Of a DNA stretch of 64,000 nucleotides, positions 17,625-25,889 are shown piece after piece. This stretch comes from JAWKOK01 sp963848115 (GTDB taxonomy: Bacteria > Chloroflexota > Anaerolineae > Caldilineales > Caldilineaceae): positions 62,001-126,000 of the forward strand of contig CAWKCP010000023.1 of assembly GCA_963848115.1 (NCBI GenBank), in the 5' to 3' direction. Made by a program: the position numbers and the translations under genes. The notes below the pieces were generated by a model. It was not told where the DNA came from, did not search any database, and saw nothing but the letters and a program-made list of their open reading frames with translations. Position 1 is the stretch's first letter, and every line of letters begins with the position of its first letter.

Positions 17625-17866
17625 CCAGTGTAAATATCCGCCGCCCGACAAATGAGTCTGACATGCGTCCTGACCGTGCCGTAACTTGCGACAACGGAAA
17701 TAGCGCCAGCATTGGAGCCGTTGCAACAGCGAATGCAACTGCCGCAGCTATGCGCGTGTCACGGTAATGGCCTTCGGGTCAAGCCGTGGACACAGAAATC
17801 CACGGCGCTGGGTAGCGAAGACAGTCTTTTCAAAAAGCCGTGGATGCATCCACGGCTTTTTGTTTG
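17625..17866 (+). ncRNA. Candidate small RNA or attenuated leader
   Basis: Bounded by the promoter at 17590-17618 and the terminator at 17831-17862. It contains a hairpin with arms GCCGTGGA (17783-17790) and TCCACGGC (17799-17806); the terminator uses the same two octamers (17837-17844, 17849-17856). The four arms can therefore pair in alternative ways, as in a terminator/antiterminator. A 34-codon ORF (17663-17767, MRPDRAVTCD...) lies inside without a good ribosome site. No known RNA family is recognised. Inference from architecture only; the repeat-like octamers could also be a dispersed element. Confidence 0.35.
17831..17862 (+). terminator. Perfect palindromic terminator
   Basis: AAAAAGCCGTGGATG is followed directly by its reverse complement ending in CTTTTTG, then TTTG. 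It is a strong intrinsic terminator for rightward transcription, and by symmetry also leftward. Confidence 0.8.
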
Positions 17867-17895
17867 AGGCATATGATGTCCGGAGCAACTACTGC

Positions 17896-17945
17896 GCCAT
17901 CTGTGTCGTATTCTGTTTTCATCTGTGAAAATCTGTGGCGAAAAC
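17896..17945. repeat. ATCTGTG-type dispersed half-repeat
   Basis: CATCTGTGTCGTATTCTGTT and the following ATCTGTGAAAATCTGTGGC match the right half of the 60040-60157 element almost base for base. It lies directly upstream of gatC. Confidence 0.7.
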
Positions 17946-18014
17946 GTCTTTGCGACAGAACCGCAGATTTTTTTCTGTGAAACTCACGATGACCCTATGA
18001 GGAGATCGAGGACA

Positions 18015-18305
18015 ATGCGTCTGACGCTTGATGAGGTTCGGCACGTGGCCGAGTTGGCAAAGCTCAGCCTGTCTGAAGAGGAAGTTGCTCAATATGCAGA
18101 GCAGCTTTCCGACATCCTTGAGTATGCCGAACGACTGCAAGAAGTGGACACCAGCCATGTGCCACCGACCCCCTATCCACTGCCGCTGACCAATGTGCTA
18201 CGCGAGGATGAGTCGGAAGACTGCCTGACCAATGACGAAGCGCTGGCCAATGCGCCGGACAGCGCAGACGGATTCTTCCGTGTGCGTGCAGTGTTCGGCG
18301 AATAA
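18015..18305 (+). CDS. gatC: Glutamyl/aspartyl-tRNA amidotransferase subunit C
   Basis: A 96-residue protein. ATG 18015 is chosen for the family start MRLTLDEVRHVAELAKLSL and the GAGGA just before it; a longer in-frame start at 17925 would translate the upstream repeat. It stabilises GatA and the A-B interface of the complex that converts Glu-tRNA(Gln) and Asp-tRNA(Asn). Conserved C-terminal LREDE ... FFRVRAVFGE is present. It is followed 30 bases later by gatA; gatB is not in the window. Confidence 0.93.
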   Translation: MRLTLDEVRHVAELAKLSLSEEEVAQYAEQLSDILEYAERLQEVDTSHVPPTPYPLPLTNVLREDESEDCLTNDEALANAPDSADGFFRVRAVFGE

Positions 18306-18335
18306 CAGTTGGCAAATCGAGGAAACAGAACCATT

Positions 18336-19799
18336 GTGAGCAAGAATCTGTTCGAATTGACCATACATGAAGCATTGGACGGCATGCGTAGCGGCGCATT
18401 TACTTCGGTCGATCTGACCCGCTCGCTGCTGGACCGCATCGAAGTCGTCGATGGAGATGTGAAGGCCTATCTCAGCGTCACCGGCGATCGGGCGTTGGAA
18501 CAGGCTGCTTCTGCCGACAGTCGACGTGCCGCCGGCGACGAAGCCCCGCTGCTGGGCGTGCCTCTGGCCATCAAGGATGTGCTCTCGACCAAGGGCGTGC
18601 AGACGACCTGCGGCAGCAAGATTCTCGAAGGCTATCTTCCTCCATACACGGCCACGGCCGTCGAGCGTCTTGAGCAGGCGGGCATGGTCATGCTGGGCAA
18701 GACCAATACGGACGAGTTCGCCATGGGGTCCAGCACCGAGAACAGCGGCTACTTCACCACCCACAACCCGTGGGATCTGGAACGAGTGCCGGGCGGCAGC
18801 AGCGGCGGCTCGGCCGCCGCGGTGGCCGCCAACGAGACGCTGGGCGCCCTGGGCTCCGACACGGGCGGCAGCGTACGCCAACCGGCCTCGCTCTGCGGCA
18901 TAGTGGGCCTCAAGCCCTCCTACGGGCGGATTAGCCGCTATGGGCTGGTTGCCTACGGCAGCAGCCTGGATCAGATCGGCACCATGACCAAGGATGTGGC
19001 CGATTCAGCGCTGTTGCTCAGCGTCATCGCCGGGCAAGATGACCACGACAGCACGAGCTGGCCCGGCGACGTGCCGGACTACACGTCGGCCCTCACAGGC
19101 GATATATCGGGGCTGCGTATCGGCGTGCCTGCGGAGTACTTCGTCGACGGCATGCAGTCTGAGGTCGAGGCTTCGGTTCGTACCGCCATCGCTCAATTGG
19201 AGAGCCTGGGCGGCGAGATCGTGCCCATCAGCCTGCCCAACACGGACAAGGCGCTGCCCGCCTATTATCTCGTGGCCACGGCGGAGGCCAGCGCCAACCT
19301 GTCTCGCTATGACGGCGTGCGCTTCGGCGTCAGCGCCGGGGCGGATGACATGTTCGAAAACTATCGCCGGACCCGCGGGCAGGGCTTCGGTCCCGAGGTC
19401 AAGCGCCGCATCATGCTGGGCACCTACGCCTTGAGCGCCGGCTACTACGACGCCTATTATCTCAAGGCCCAGCAGGTCAGGACCCTGATCCGACAGGATT
19501 TTGAGCAGGCTTTTGAAAAGGTCGATGTCATCGCAGGTCCTGTCTCGCCGACGACGGCCTTCAAGATCGGCGAGAAGGCCGACGATCCGCTGGAGATGTA
19601 TCTGACGGATATCTTTACGCTGAGCCTGAACCTGGCCGGTATGTGCGGCATCAGCGTTCCCTGTGGCTACGACAGCCAGGGGCTGCCGATTGGACTGCAA
19701 CTGATCGGGGCGTTTCTCGGTGAGGAGACGATTTTGCGTACAGCGCACGCTTACGAGCAGAGTATGGCTTGGCGGGAGCGGCAGCCGATGCTAGGGTAA
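18336..19799 (+). CDS. gatA: Glutamyl/aspartyl-tRNA amidotransferase subunit A
   Basis: About 487 residues from GTG 18336 (VSKNLFELTIHEAL); TTG 18309 would add nine residues. Amidase-signature catalytic triad is visible: Lys80 in AIKDVLSTKG, and the two serines within GGSSGGSAAA and GSDTGGSVRQP, followed by LKPSYGRISR. It releases ammonia from glutamine for transamidation of mischarged tRNA. Length is normal for the family. Operon with gatC. Very high GC at third positions compared with the flanking gaps indicates a well-expressed native gene. Confidence 0.95.
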   Translation: MSKNLFELTIHEALDGMRSGAFTSVDLTRSLLDRIEVVDGDVKAYLSVTGDRALEQAASADSRRAAGDEAPLLGVPLAIKDVLSTKGVQTTCGSKILEGYLPPYTATAVERLEQAGMVMLGKTNTDEFAMGSSTENSGYFTTHNPWDLERVPGGSSGGSAAAVAANETLGALGSDTGGSVRQPASLCGIVGLKPSYGRISRYGLVAYGSSLDQIGTMTKDVADSALLLSVIAGQDDHDSTSWPGDVPDYTSALTGDISGLRIGVPAEYFVDGMQSEVEASVRTAIAQLESLGGEIVPISLPNTDKALPAYYLVATAEASANLSRYDGVRFGVSAGADDMFENYRRTRGQGFGPEVKRRIMLGTYALSAGYYDAYYLKAQQVRTLIRQDFEQAFEKVDVIAGPVSPTTAFKIGEKADDPLEMYLTDIFTLSLNLAGMCGISVPCGYDSQGLPIGLQLIGAFLGEETILRTAHAYEQSMAWRERQPMLG

Positions 19800-19900
19800 G
19801 GAATTTTCCTCTTACCACTGTCAACATTCAATTGTCAACAGGTTGAACGGCTTGAATGGTTAGCGCTGAATTGATAATTGTGAATGGTTAAGGAGATTTC

Positions 19901-19978
19901 ATGAGACGTTCGGAAATTCGCGGTCTTGGGGTCGGAGGGCTGGCCAGTGCTAGCCGCCGGCAGCCTGCGTGCAGTTAG
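19901..19978 (+). CDS. 25-residue ORF with good ribosome site, probably a gene remnant
   Basis: AAGGAG stands six bases before ATG 19901; the ORF reads MRRSEIRGLGVGGLASASR and ends after six more residues. Nothing is recognised. It may be the leftover start of a deleted gene, or a leader peptide for the aminotransferase. The rest of the 19800-20078 gap holds only AT-rich sequence with CAATTGTCAAC/TGATAATTGTGAATGG near-repeats. Confidence 0.25.
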   Translation: MRRSEIRGLGVGGLASASRRQPACS

Positions 19979-20078
19979 CCGGAACGCAGATTGTGAACGG
20001 CATTCACCGGTGGACCTGTGCCCGCGTCAATGAAATCTCGAAGTGTCAGTTTCTAGTTCCCTGAAAGATCAACAACCC

Positions 20079-21323
20079 ATGAAAAATAGCATTGTGTCTT
20101 CGCCAGTTCACTCGAACGGCAGTTTGGTCGATGTACGCAATCTGCGTGACCATCATTCCCGCATCAGCAGCCGCGTCCACGAGGTGCCGCCGTCCGGCAT
20201 TCGACGCTACTTCGACATCGCCGCCACCATGGACGATGTCGTCAGCCTGGGCATCGGCGAGCCCGATTTTGTGTCACCGCCGCCCATCCTCAATGCGGGC
20301 ATTGCCAGCCTGCAACGCGGTCAGACCAGCTACACATCCAATGCAGGCACGATCGAACTGCGAGAGGCTGTGGCCCATAACCTGGCCGACCGCTACGGCG
20401 CTCGGCCCTATGATCCTGAAAAGGAAGTCCTGATCACCGTCGGTGTCAGCGAGGCCATGTATCTGATCATGCAGGCCATCCTCGACTTTGGCGACGAGGT
20501 CATCGTGCCTCAGCCCTGCTTTGTCAGCTACACGGCCAGCGTTATCCTGGCCGGCGGCAAAGTGATCGACATTCCCACCTACGCCGAAGACGAGTTCCGC
20601 GTGCGTCCAGCCGACATCGAAGCCGCCATCACACCGCGCACCAAGGCGCTGCTGATTGGCTTTCCCTGCAACCCGACCGGAGCGGTCATGGATCGTGAGG
20701 GCATGCTGGAGATCGCTCGCATCGCCGAAAGGCACGACCTGATTGTTATCTCCGATGAGATCTATGATCGCCTGGTCTACGGCGACCATGAGCATGTCAT
20801 GTTTGCTTCACTGCCGGGCATGGCCGATCGCACGGTTCACCTGGGCGGCATGAGCAAGGACTACGCAATGACCGGATGGCGTATCGGCTATGCGCTAGGC
20901 CCAGCCGATCTGATCGGGGCCATGCGCAAGATCCACCAGTATCTGATCATGTCGGCGCCCACAGTCGGCCAGGAGGCGGCGCTGGCTGCGTTCATCGACC
21001 CGACTGTCGAGCAATATGTCCAAGAGATGATCGCCAGCTACGACGAACGGCGACGGCTGATCGTGAGCGGCCTCAATCAGATCGGGCTCGACTGCTTCGA
21101 GCCAAAAGGCGCCTTCTATGCCTTCCCTAGTATTGCCAAGAGCGGTATGGACGAGCATGAATTTTGCGAGCTGTTGCTGCGTGAACAGCAGGTGGCCGTG
21201 ATCCCGGGCAGCGCATTTGGTCAGGGGGGCGAGGGACACATCCGATGCGCCTATGCCGCCGGCAAGTCCGACATTGAAGAGGCGTTGGAGCGTATGTACA
21301 AGTTCATGCGTATCCACGGTTAA
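20079..21323 (+). CDS. PLP-dependent class I/II aminotransferase
   Basis: About 414 residues from ATG 20079; a GTG at 20043 is an alternative. Fold-type I aminotransferase: SLGIGEPDF, SYTSNAGTIELREAV, VGVSEAMYL, FPCNPTGAV (Asn of the PLP site), ISDEIYDRLVY (Asp/Tyr) and the Schiff-base Lys260 in GGMSKDYAMTGWRIGY, then Arg in GHIRCAYA for the substrate carboxylate. It resembles aspartate/alanine aminotransferases of the AT-I family often used for aromatic amino acids or alanine; substrate not decidable. A strong terminator follows. Confidence 0.92.
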   Translation: MKNSIVSSPVHSNGSLVDVRNLRDHHSRISSRVHEVPPSGIRRYFDIAATMDDVVSLGIGEPDFVSPPPILNAGIASLQRGQTSYTSNAGTIELREAVAHNLADRYGARPYDPEKEVLITVGVSEAMYLIMQAILDFGDEVIVPQPCFVSYTASVILAGGKVIDIPTYAEDEFRVRPADIEAAITPRTKALLIGFPCNPTGAVMDREGMLEIARIAERHDLIVISDEIYDRLVYGDHEHVMFASLPGMADRTVHLGGMSKDYAMTGWRIGYALGPADLIGAMRKIHQYLIMSAPTVGQEAALAAFIDPTVEQYVQEMIASYDERRRLIVSGLNQIGLDCFEPKGAFYAFPSIAKSGMDEHEFCELLLREQQVAVIPGSAFGQGGEGHIRCAYAAGKSDIEEALERMYKFMRIHG

Positions 21324-21339
21324 TGATGCGAAAGACATA

Positions 21340-21408
21340 GGTTGACGGACAAATTTACGGACAAGAGGTCAAGCTTCTGCCGGAAGCTTGACCTCTTGTC
21401 CGTCAACC
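21340..21408 (+). terminator. Terminator with two competing left arms
   Basis: The main hairpin is ACGGACAAGAGGTCAAGCTTC / TGCCG / GAAGCTTGACCTCTTG... (21357-21403). GGTTGACGGACAA (21340-21352) can also pair with TTGTCCGTCAACC (21396-21408). It separates the aminotransferase from the convergent DUF1992 gene. Confidence 0.75.
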
Positions 21409-21421
21409 CACCATTGGTGCA

Positions 21422-22042
21422 CTATTGCGATCGAAGATCCGCCCCTGCCCCTGCCCGCGACAGCTCGTCCGGCAGGCGCAGTTTGATGATCTCAAGATGG
21501 GCGATGGGCTGTTGCATGTTGACGGTCTCGATACGCTTGTTGATCGCGCTGACCTCCTCAGACCAACCCGCCAGCCTAGCCTGCCACGCTGCTACAAAAG
21601 TCTCAACCGCTGCCGGATCGGTTGTGCTCTGCAACACTGCTTGATGGCGATGAACGCCGGCATGAAGCTCTTGCCGAAATGCCTCGATTGCATTCAGCAC
21701 ATTGGTCCGTTCGCTGATCCAACTCGGTGCAAGATCATTGTTCTCGAGGAGCTTGTAGGCCATCTGGCGATCCTCCGGCACGAAGGGGTTCTTGTTTAGG
21801 TCAAGCGGCTTCCCCTGGCCGGGCAGGTTGTCGAATGCGCCCTCGCGCATGGCCTGCTCAATGCGCTGACCCACGATGTCCGTCCACTCGTCGAGCGCGC
21901 GCTTTGCCTTTTGAACCTCCTCCGCATCACCCGCATCATCGGTCCTTCCGAGGCCATCCTGGTATGCACTTGTCTTCTGCTTGGCGCCCTGGATGCGTTT
22001 TGTGTCTTGAAGCTTTCTATCTCGATCTCTGCTATCGTGCAT
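21422..22042 (-). CDS. DUF1992 domain protein (DnaJC28-like)
   Basis: A 206-residue protein with the DUF1992 core WTDIVGQRIEQAMREGAFDN, LPGQGKPLDLNKNPFVPEDR and MAYKLLENNDLAPSWI (about 50-115), then a helical C-terminal part. Bacterial members often stand alone, without a J domain, as here. The function is unknown. No good ribosome site precedes ATG 22042, so the exact start is uncertain. Convergent with the aminotransferase. Confidence 0.85.
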   Translation of the reverse strand: MHDSRDRDRKLQDTKRIQGAKQKTSAYQDGLGRTDDAGDAEEVQKAKRALDEWTDIVGQRIEQAMREGAFDNLPGQGKPLDLNKNPFVPEDRQMAYKLLENNDLAPSWISERTNVLNAIEAFRQELHAGVHRHQAVLQSTTDPAAVETFVAAWQARLAGWSEEVSAINKRIETVNMQQPIAHLEIIKLRLPDELSRAGAGADLRSQ

Positions 22043-22107
22043 GATTGTCAGTTGTCCGTCTTCGTTTCATTCTCTTCTTCACAATCGGGCAGCGGCAGGT
22101 AAGGGCA

Positions 22108-22139
22108 CCCATAGGCATCAAGCTAGGCGTTATGTTGAG
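22108..22139. repeat. GCATCAAGCTAGG short repeat
   Basis: CCCATAGGCATCAAGCTAGG followed by CGTTATGTT resembles 51595-51622 (CCCATGCGCATCAAGCTAAGG TTATGTA) and, more weakly, 35152-35167 (ACCCATCAAGCTAGAC). Confidence 0.45.
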
Positions 22140-22291
22140 CGTAGCCGATTGTTTCGGCAGGGATAAATTCCGCCGCTAACACCGAAAAGCGCCCTCAGGC
22201 GCTAGATCTCAGCCGTTGCTGCCTGCCCCGCGAAATCAATCTCCCTGGAAATCGCAAAGAGCCGAGCCTGCCGTACAATCTTCTGCGCCGC

Positions 22292-22861
22292 CTATCCGAT
22301 ATCCTGCGGATAGCAGAAACAGTCGACAACATGGTCGTTGACCATGCCGGTCGCCTGCATAAAAGCGTAACAGATAGTTGGACCGACAAAGGTGAATCCC
22401 CGCTTTTTCATATCCTTGCTCATGGCCTGTGAAAGCTCAGTCTGGGCCGGAATCTTGGCGAGGGTCTTGAAGCGATTGACGATGGGATCGCCGTTGACGA
22501 AGCCCCAAATATAGGCGTCAAAGCTGCCGAACTCCTCCTGCACGCGCACGAAGGCTTGAGCATTGCGCACGAACGCGTTGACCTTGAGTTTGTTGCGCAC
22601 GATCCCCGCGTCCTGGAGCAACGTCGCAATCTTCGCTTCATCGTAGGCGGCCACACGTTCCACATCAAAGTTGTCGAACGCCTTTCGATAATTCTCACGC
22701 TTACGCAGGATCGTGATCCAGCTGAGCCCGGCCTGCGCGCCCTCCAAACAGAGCATCTCAAAGAGCTTGCGCTCATCATGGCAGGGCACGCCCCACTCCG
22801 TATCGTGATAGGCAATGTAGAGCGGATCGTCGCCGGCCCAGGCGCAGCGGGTACGGGGCAT
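22292..22861 (-). CDS. tag: DNA-3-methyladenine glycosylase I
   Basis: A 189-residue protein with AAAGGAG seven bases before ATG 22861. Tag family features: RCAWAGDDPLYIAYHDTEWG (Cys5 and a His, zinc ligands), LFEMLCLEGAQAGLSW, RKRENYRKAF, NAFVRNAQAF and the C-terminal zinc half VNDHVVDCFCY. It removes 3-methyladenine from alkylated DNA. Length is normal. No partner genes nearby. Confidence 0.95.
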   Translation of the reverse strand: MPRTRCAWAGDDPLYIAYHDTEWGVPCHDERKLFEMLCLEGAQAGLSWITILRKRENYRKAFDNFDVERVAAYDEAKIATLLQDAGIVRNKLKVNAFVRNAQAFVRVQEEFGSFDAYIWGFVNGDPIVNRFKTLAKIPAQTELSQAMSKDMKKRGFTFVGPTICYAFMQATGMVNDHVVDCFCYPQDIG

Positions 22862-22904
22862 GGGAGGTCTCCTTTGGGGGAAAGTTGCTGCGTGAAGGGC
22901 GGTT

Positions 22905-23076
22905 GCGTAATGCGTACTTCGTACTGCGTAAGGTCTCGTCGAGCGACTCTTACCACTATTGGAATCGGCCCTGACAGAACCGTACGAGTCGCGCCTCCAG
23001 ACTCTTCACAACAATGTCACGCAGCACGAAGCAAGCAACACAAAGCAAACCATTACGCAGTACGTGTTACGTATTA
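22905..23076. repeat. TGCGTACTTCGTA inverted-repeat element, copy 1
   Basis: Left arm GCGTAATGCGTACTTCGTAC TGCGTAAGGT (22905-22934) and inverted right arm ATTACGCAGTACGTGTTACG (23052-23071) enclose about 120 bases. A shorter relative lies at 31296-31385. The right arm reaches into the alcohol dehydrogenase gene and supplies its last codon and stop. Confidence 0.65.
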
Positions 23077-24113
23077 AATCTGTCAATAATCGTCACACCC
23101 GGATTCGCAAACTCGCCCATCTCAGCCAGGGCTTGGCCGGACTCGGCCAGCGTGACGGTGCGGGTGACCAGCTTCTCCGGCTTGAGCTTGCCTGCCGCAA
23201 TCATGGCGAGCATGGGGCCGTAGGCGTGGGCCTGCATGCCGTGGCTGCCCAGGATCTCCAACTCCCAGGCGATGACGCGATCCATGGCCACCGGCGAGTT
23301 CTGGTCGCCGTCGAGCATGAGGCCGACCTGGACATGGCGACCCCGTTTGCGCAGTGAGAGCACCGAGTTGCGACAGGTCACCGCGCTGCCCAGGGCGTCG
23401 AGGGAGAGATGTGCACCGCCGCCGGTCAGCTCGCGCACGGCTTCAACCGCGTCGACCTCGCTGCGCACGTTGACGCTGTACACCGCGCCGACCGACTGGG
23501 CCAGCGCCAGCGTCTCGTCGTTGATATCCACGCCGATGACATTGGCGCCCATGGCGCTGGCGATCATGACGGCGGAAAGCCCCACGCCGCCGCAGCCAAA
23601 CACGACCACCCACTCGCCGCCGCTGACCCGGCCCTGGGCCACCACGGCCCGGTAGGCCGTGATGAAACGGCAGCCCAGCGAGGCTGCCTCCACATAACTC
23701 ATGTCCTCGGGCAGCACAACCAGATTGGCGTCGGCGTGGGGGATGGCCACGTATTGGGCGAACGATCCCCAGGCCGTGAAGCCGGGCTGGAAGTAGTTGT
23801 TGCAGATGTGCTGATTGCCCGCGATGCACTCATCGCAGGTGCCGCAACCGACGGCAAAGGGCACGGTGACACGTTCGCCCACGCTTCGCCGATGCACCTG
23901 CTTGCCCACAGCCACGATCTCGCCGGCCAGTTCATGGCCGGGCACGTGGGGCAGCACGATATCCGGGTCATGGCCGGCCCAGCCGTGCCAGTCGCTGCGG
24001 CAAATGCCGTTGGCCTCGACGCGAATCACCACGCCATCGTCTGGAGGTGTCGGGTCGGGGACGGTTTGGAGGGTGGGAAGTTGGTTGAATTGTTCGTAGA
24101 GGATTGCTCTCAT
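23067..24113 (-). CDS. Zinc-dependent alcohol dehydrogenase (MDR family)
   Basis: About 348 residues from ATG 24113 (MRAILYEQFNQLPTLQTV). Catalytic zinc site Cys in NGICRSDWHGW and the His-Glu pair in VPGHELAGEIVAVG; structural zinc Cys quartet CGTCDECIAGNQHIC; Rossmann motif VVFGCGGVGLSAVMIA (about 170); substrate domain GSHGMQAHAYGPM. It oxidises alcohols or reduces carbonyls with NAD(P); substrate unknown. The TAA stop lies inside the dispersed repeat at 22905-23076, so the native last residues may have been replaced. Confidence 0.92.
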   Translation of the reverse strand: MRAILYEQFNQLPTLQTVPDPTPPDDGVVIRVEANGICRSDWHGWAGHDPDIVLPHVPGHELAGEIVAVGKQVHRRSVGERVTVPFAVGCGTCDECIAGNQHICNNYFQPGFTAWGSFAQYVAIPHADANLVVLPEDMSYVEAASLGCRFITAYRAVVAQGRVSGGEWVVVFGCGGVGLSAVMIASAMGANVIGVDINDETLALAQSVGAVYSVNVRSEVDAVEAVRELTGGGAHLSLDALGSAVTCRNSVLSLRKRGRHVQVGLMLDGDQNSPVAMDRVIAWELEILGSHGMQAHAYGPMLAMIAAGKLKPEKLVTRTVTLAESGQALAEMGEFANPGVTIIDRFNT

Positions 24114-24150
24114 GGTCAAAGGACTCTCGCTCTCTATATATCGGCAGTCG

Positions 24151-25068
24151 CTATTCGCCATTGAAGTAATCTGAATCTAACCGCTTCATTTCGTAGCGAT
24201 TTACTGTCGAAACGCCGACATTGTAGTCAATCATGTACTCGGCGAGTCGGCCACCGTCGATTAGAACAACCTTTGTGTCAATCATCGACACGTAGTCGTG
24301 TGCTCCATTCGAAAAACTCGATGTTGTGATAAATATGCCTTTCCTCGCTCGTTTCCCTTGAAGGGCCCCTACGAACTTCTGGATTTCAGGCCTTGTCACT
24401 GTGTTTTGCCATTTCTTGGCCTGAATATAAATTGTGTCTAGCCCAAGGCGATCCTCATCAATAATTCCATCGATACCCTCATCGCCGACTTGCCCTACTG
24501 CGCGCGCTGCATCGCGTCGAGAGCCACCGTAGCCCATGGCCACAAGTAGTTCGACAACTAGCTTCTCAAAGAACTTTGGTGACCCGTTCTGAACCTGCGT
24601 GAGCAAATCTTGTGCGAGATCAACTCGGATTTCCTGATACGCATCTTCAAGCGCCTCTTCCGGAGTTCGGTCATCAGCAAGGAGGTCGGCATCAACAGGA
24701 CTCTCATTGGATACAGGCTTGTTGCTTGCAGCCTTGAATTCACGATACTCTGGGAATCGTCTGAGATATTTCATGTCGATTCTCGTCGGATTCTCCAACA
24801 ACACCTCTTGTCCGCGGTCAGTAATCTGGAAATATGCTCGTTTTGGTGTCGTCAATAGCCCTGACTTCTTCAGATATGTTCTTGCCCAACCAACTCGATT
24901 ATAGAAGGTCGACTGCTGTCCACTTGGGAGCAGATCGTTGAGGTCATCTGCGGTCAACTCAAAGAATTGAGCTAGGGAATCCTGGGCTTCATGGATCGAG
25001 TGTTCCTGTCCGTCACCAGCATATTGAAGCAACGGAAGCATGATGGTCTGAAAATCGGGGATTGCCAT
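24151..25068 (-). CDS. mrr: Mrr-like restriction endonuclease
   Basis: A 305-residue protein, the same size as E. coli Mrr. The N-terminal winged-helix domain (about 1-100; FQTIMLPLLQYAGDG, LLPSGQQSTFYNRVGWARTY, FQITDRG) is followed by a linker and a PD-(D/E)XK catalytic domain (about 165-290), with VELLVAMGYGGS, the GDEGIDGIIDEDRLGLD Asp and IYIQAKKW (Gln-x-Lys). Family role: type IV cleavage of modified DNA. No methylase is adjacent, in agreement with type IV. It is on the same strand as the dehydrogenase but not obviously related. A slightly lower GC than neighbours hints at acquisition. Confidence 0.93.
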   Translation of the reverse strand: MAIPDFQTIMLPLLQYAGDGQEHSIHEAQDSLAQFFELTADDLNDLLPSGQQSTFYNRVGWARTYLKKSGLLTTPKRAYFQITDRGQEVLLENPTRIDMKYLRRFPEYREFKAASNKPVSNESPVDADLLADDRTPEEALEDAYQEIRVDLAQDLLTQVQNGSPKFFEKLVVELLVAMGYGGSRRDAARAVGQVGDEGIDGIIDEDRLGLDTIYIQAKKWQNTVTRPEIQKFVGALQGKRARKGIFITTSSFSNGAHDYVSMIDTKVVLIDGGRLAEYMIDYNVGVSTVNRYEMKRLDSDYFNGE

Positions 25069-25383
25069 TTCGTCACCAATCTGTAGTTTTGGCTATTGCG
25101 TCGATGTTCCTGTAGCCCAACGGCACTTCACGGAGAGATGTATGAGGGCTCTGGTGTCCGAAGCAGATCATCTGGCAGTGCACGGGCGTTAGTCTAGTCC
25201 GTACAATTGAGTGCTTATACCACATGGGTACGGTCGCTCAACTGAATACACTCCAAGATCATTGTAGCGGAACCAGAAGGTAGAAGCAAAGCCGGCCCGA
25301 TAGAAGCGTAGGGCACCGCGATCAGGTGGATACACCGTAGCCAGAGTGATTCCCTATTGATTCTTTTCGTAGCCCAAATGGGG
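25069..25383. other. Gene-free region before the DUF5678/protease operon
   Basis: About 340 bases lie between divergent genes. No gene, clear hairpin or repeat copy was found apart from the -10 box and ribosome site at the right edge. Confidence 0.5.
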
Positions 25384-25389
25384 TATAAT
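25384..25389 (+). promoter_or_regulatory. Perfect -10 box TATAAT for the RelB-like/protease operon
   Basis: TATAAT lies 20 bases before ATG 25410, with TAGGAGAT between. The nearest -35-like sequence, TTGATT (about 25357), is 21 bases away, too far for a standard promoter, so expression may depend on an activator or be leaderless-short. Confidence 0.5.
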
Positions 25390-25409
25390 AGTTCCGATAG
25401 GAGATAAAT

Positions 25410-25889
25410 ATGACAAAATCAGCGATGATTCGAGCGCGAGTCGATCCACAATTAAAAGATGATGTCGAGACAATCCTGCAGGAGCTGGGGCTTTCGACGA
25501 CGCAAGCATTGACGTTATTCTATCAGCAGATTCGGCTGAATCGAGGCATTCCGTTCGACCTGCGGTTGCCTGACAAAAAGAGAGAGTCTCGTGACGAACT
25601 ACCTGCGTCACGTGTCTCTGCACCATTCCCAGTGGATGCCAACCGATCCATCATGGAGCAGAATCTCGAAGCATACAAATCAATGCATGGCGAACTTGTT
25701 GAGCGCTATTTGGGGCAGTATGTGGCCATCTGTGACCGGAAACTGGTCGATCATGATCTCGATCCTGTGGCGCTACTACAGCGGGTGCGCGACCACTATC
25801 CCGATCAGGTGATCCTGCGTCAGAAAGTTGAACGAATGCCGGAACGAGATCTGCATATTCGGCATCCCCAGATTGAGAAATCAGCATGA
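25410..25889 (+). CDS. RelB/DinJ-like antitoxin domain fused to DUF5678-like domain
   Basis: A 159-residue protein with AGGAG just before ATG 25410. Residues 1-55 read as a ribbon-helix-helix antitoxin of RelB/DinJ type (SAMIRARVDPQLKDDVETIL, LGLSTTQALTLFYQQI, NRGIPFDL). Residues 85-150 read as a DUF5678-like unit (NLEAYKSMHGELVERYLGQY, VAICDRKLVDHD, PVALLQRVRDHYPDQVILRQKVE). The stop overlaps the start of the protease-like gene by four bases (ATGA), a sign of translational coupling. Inference: a DNA-binding, self-regulating partner of the protease. No RelE-like toxin is adjacent. Confidence 0.75.
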   Translation: MTKSAMIRARVDPQLKDDVETILQELGLSTTQALTLFYQQIRLNRGIPFDLRLPDKKRESRDELPASRVSAPFPVDANRSIMEQNLEAYKSMHGELVERYLGQYVAICDRKLVDHDLDPVALLQRVRDHYPDQVILRQKVERMPERDLHIRHPQIEKSA

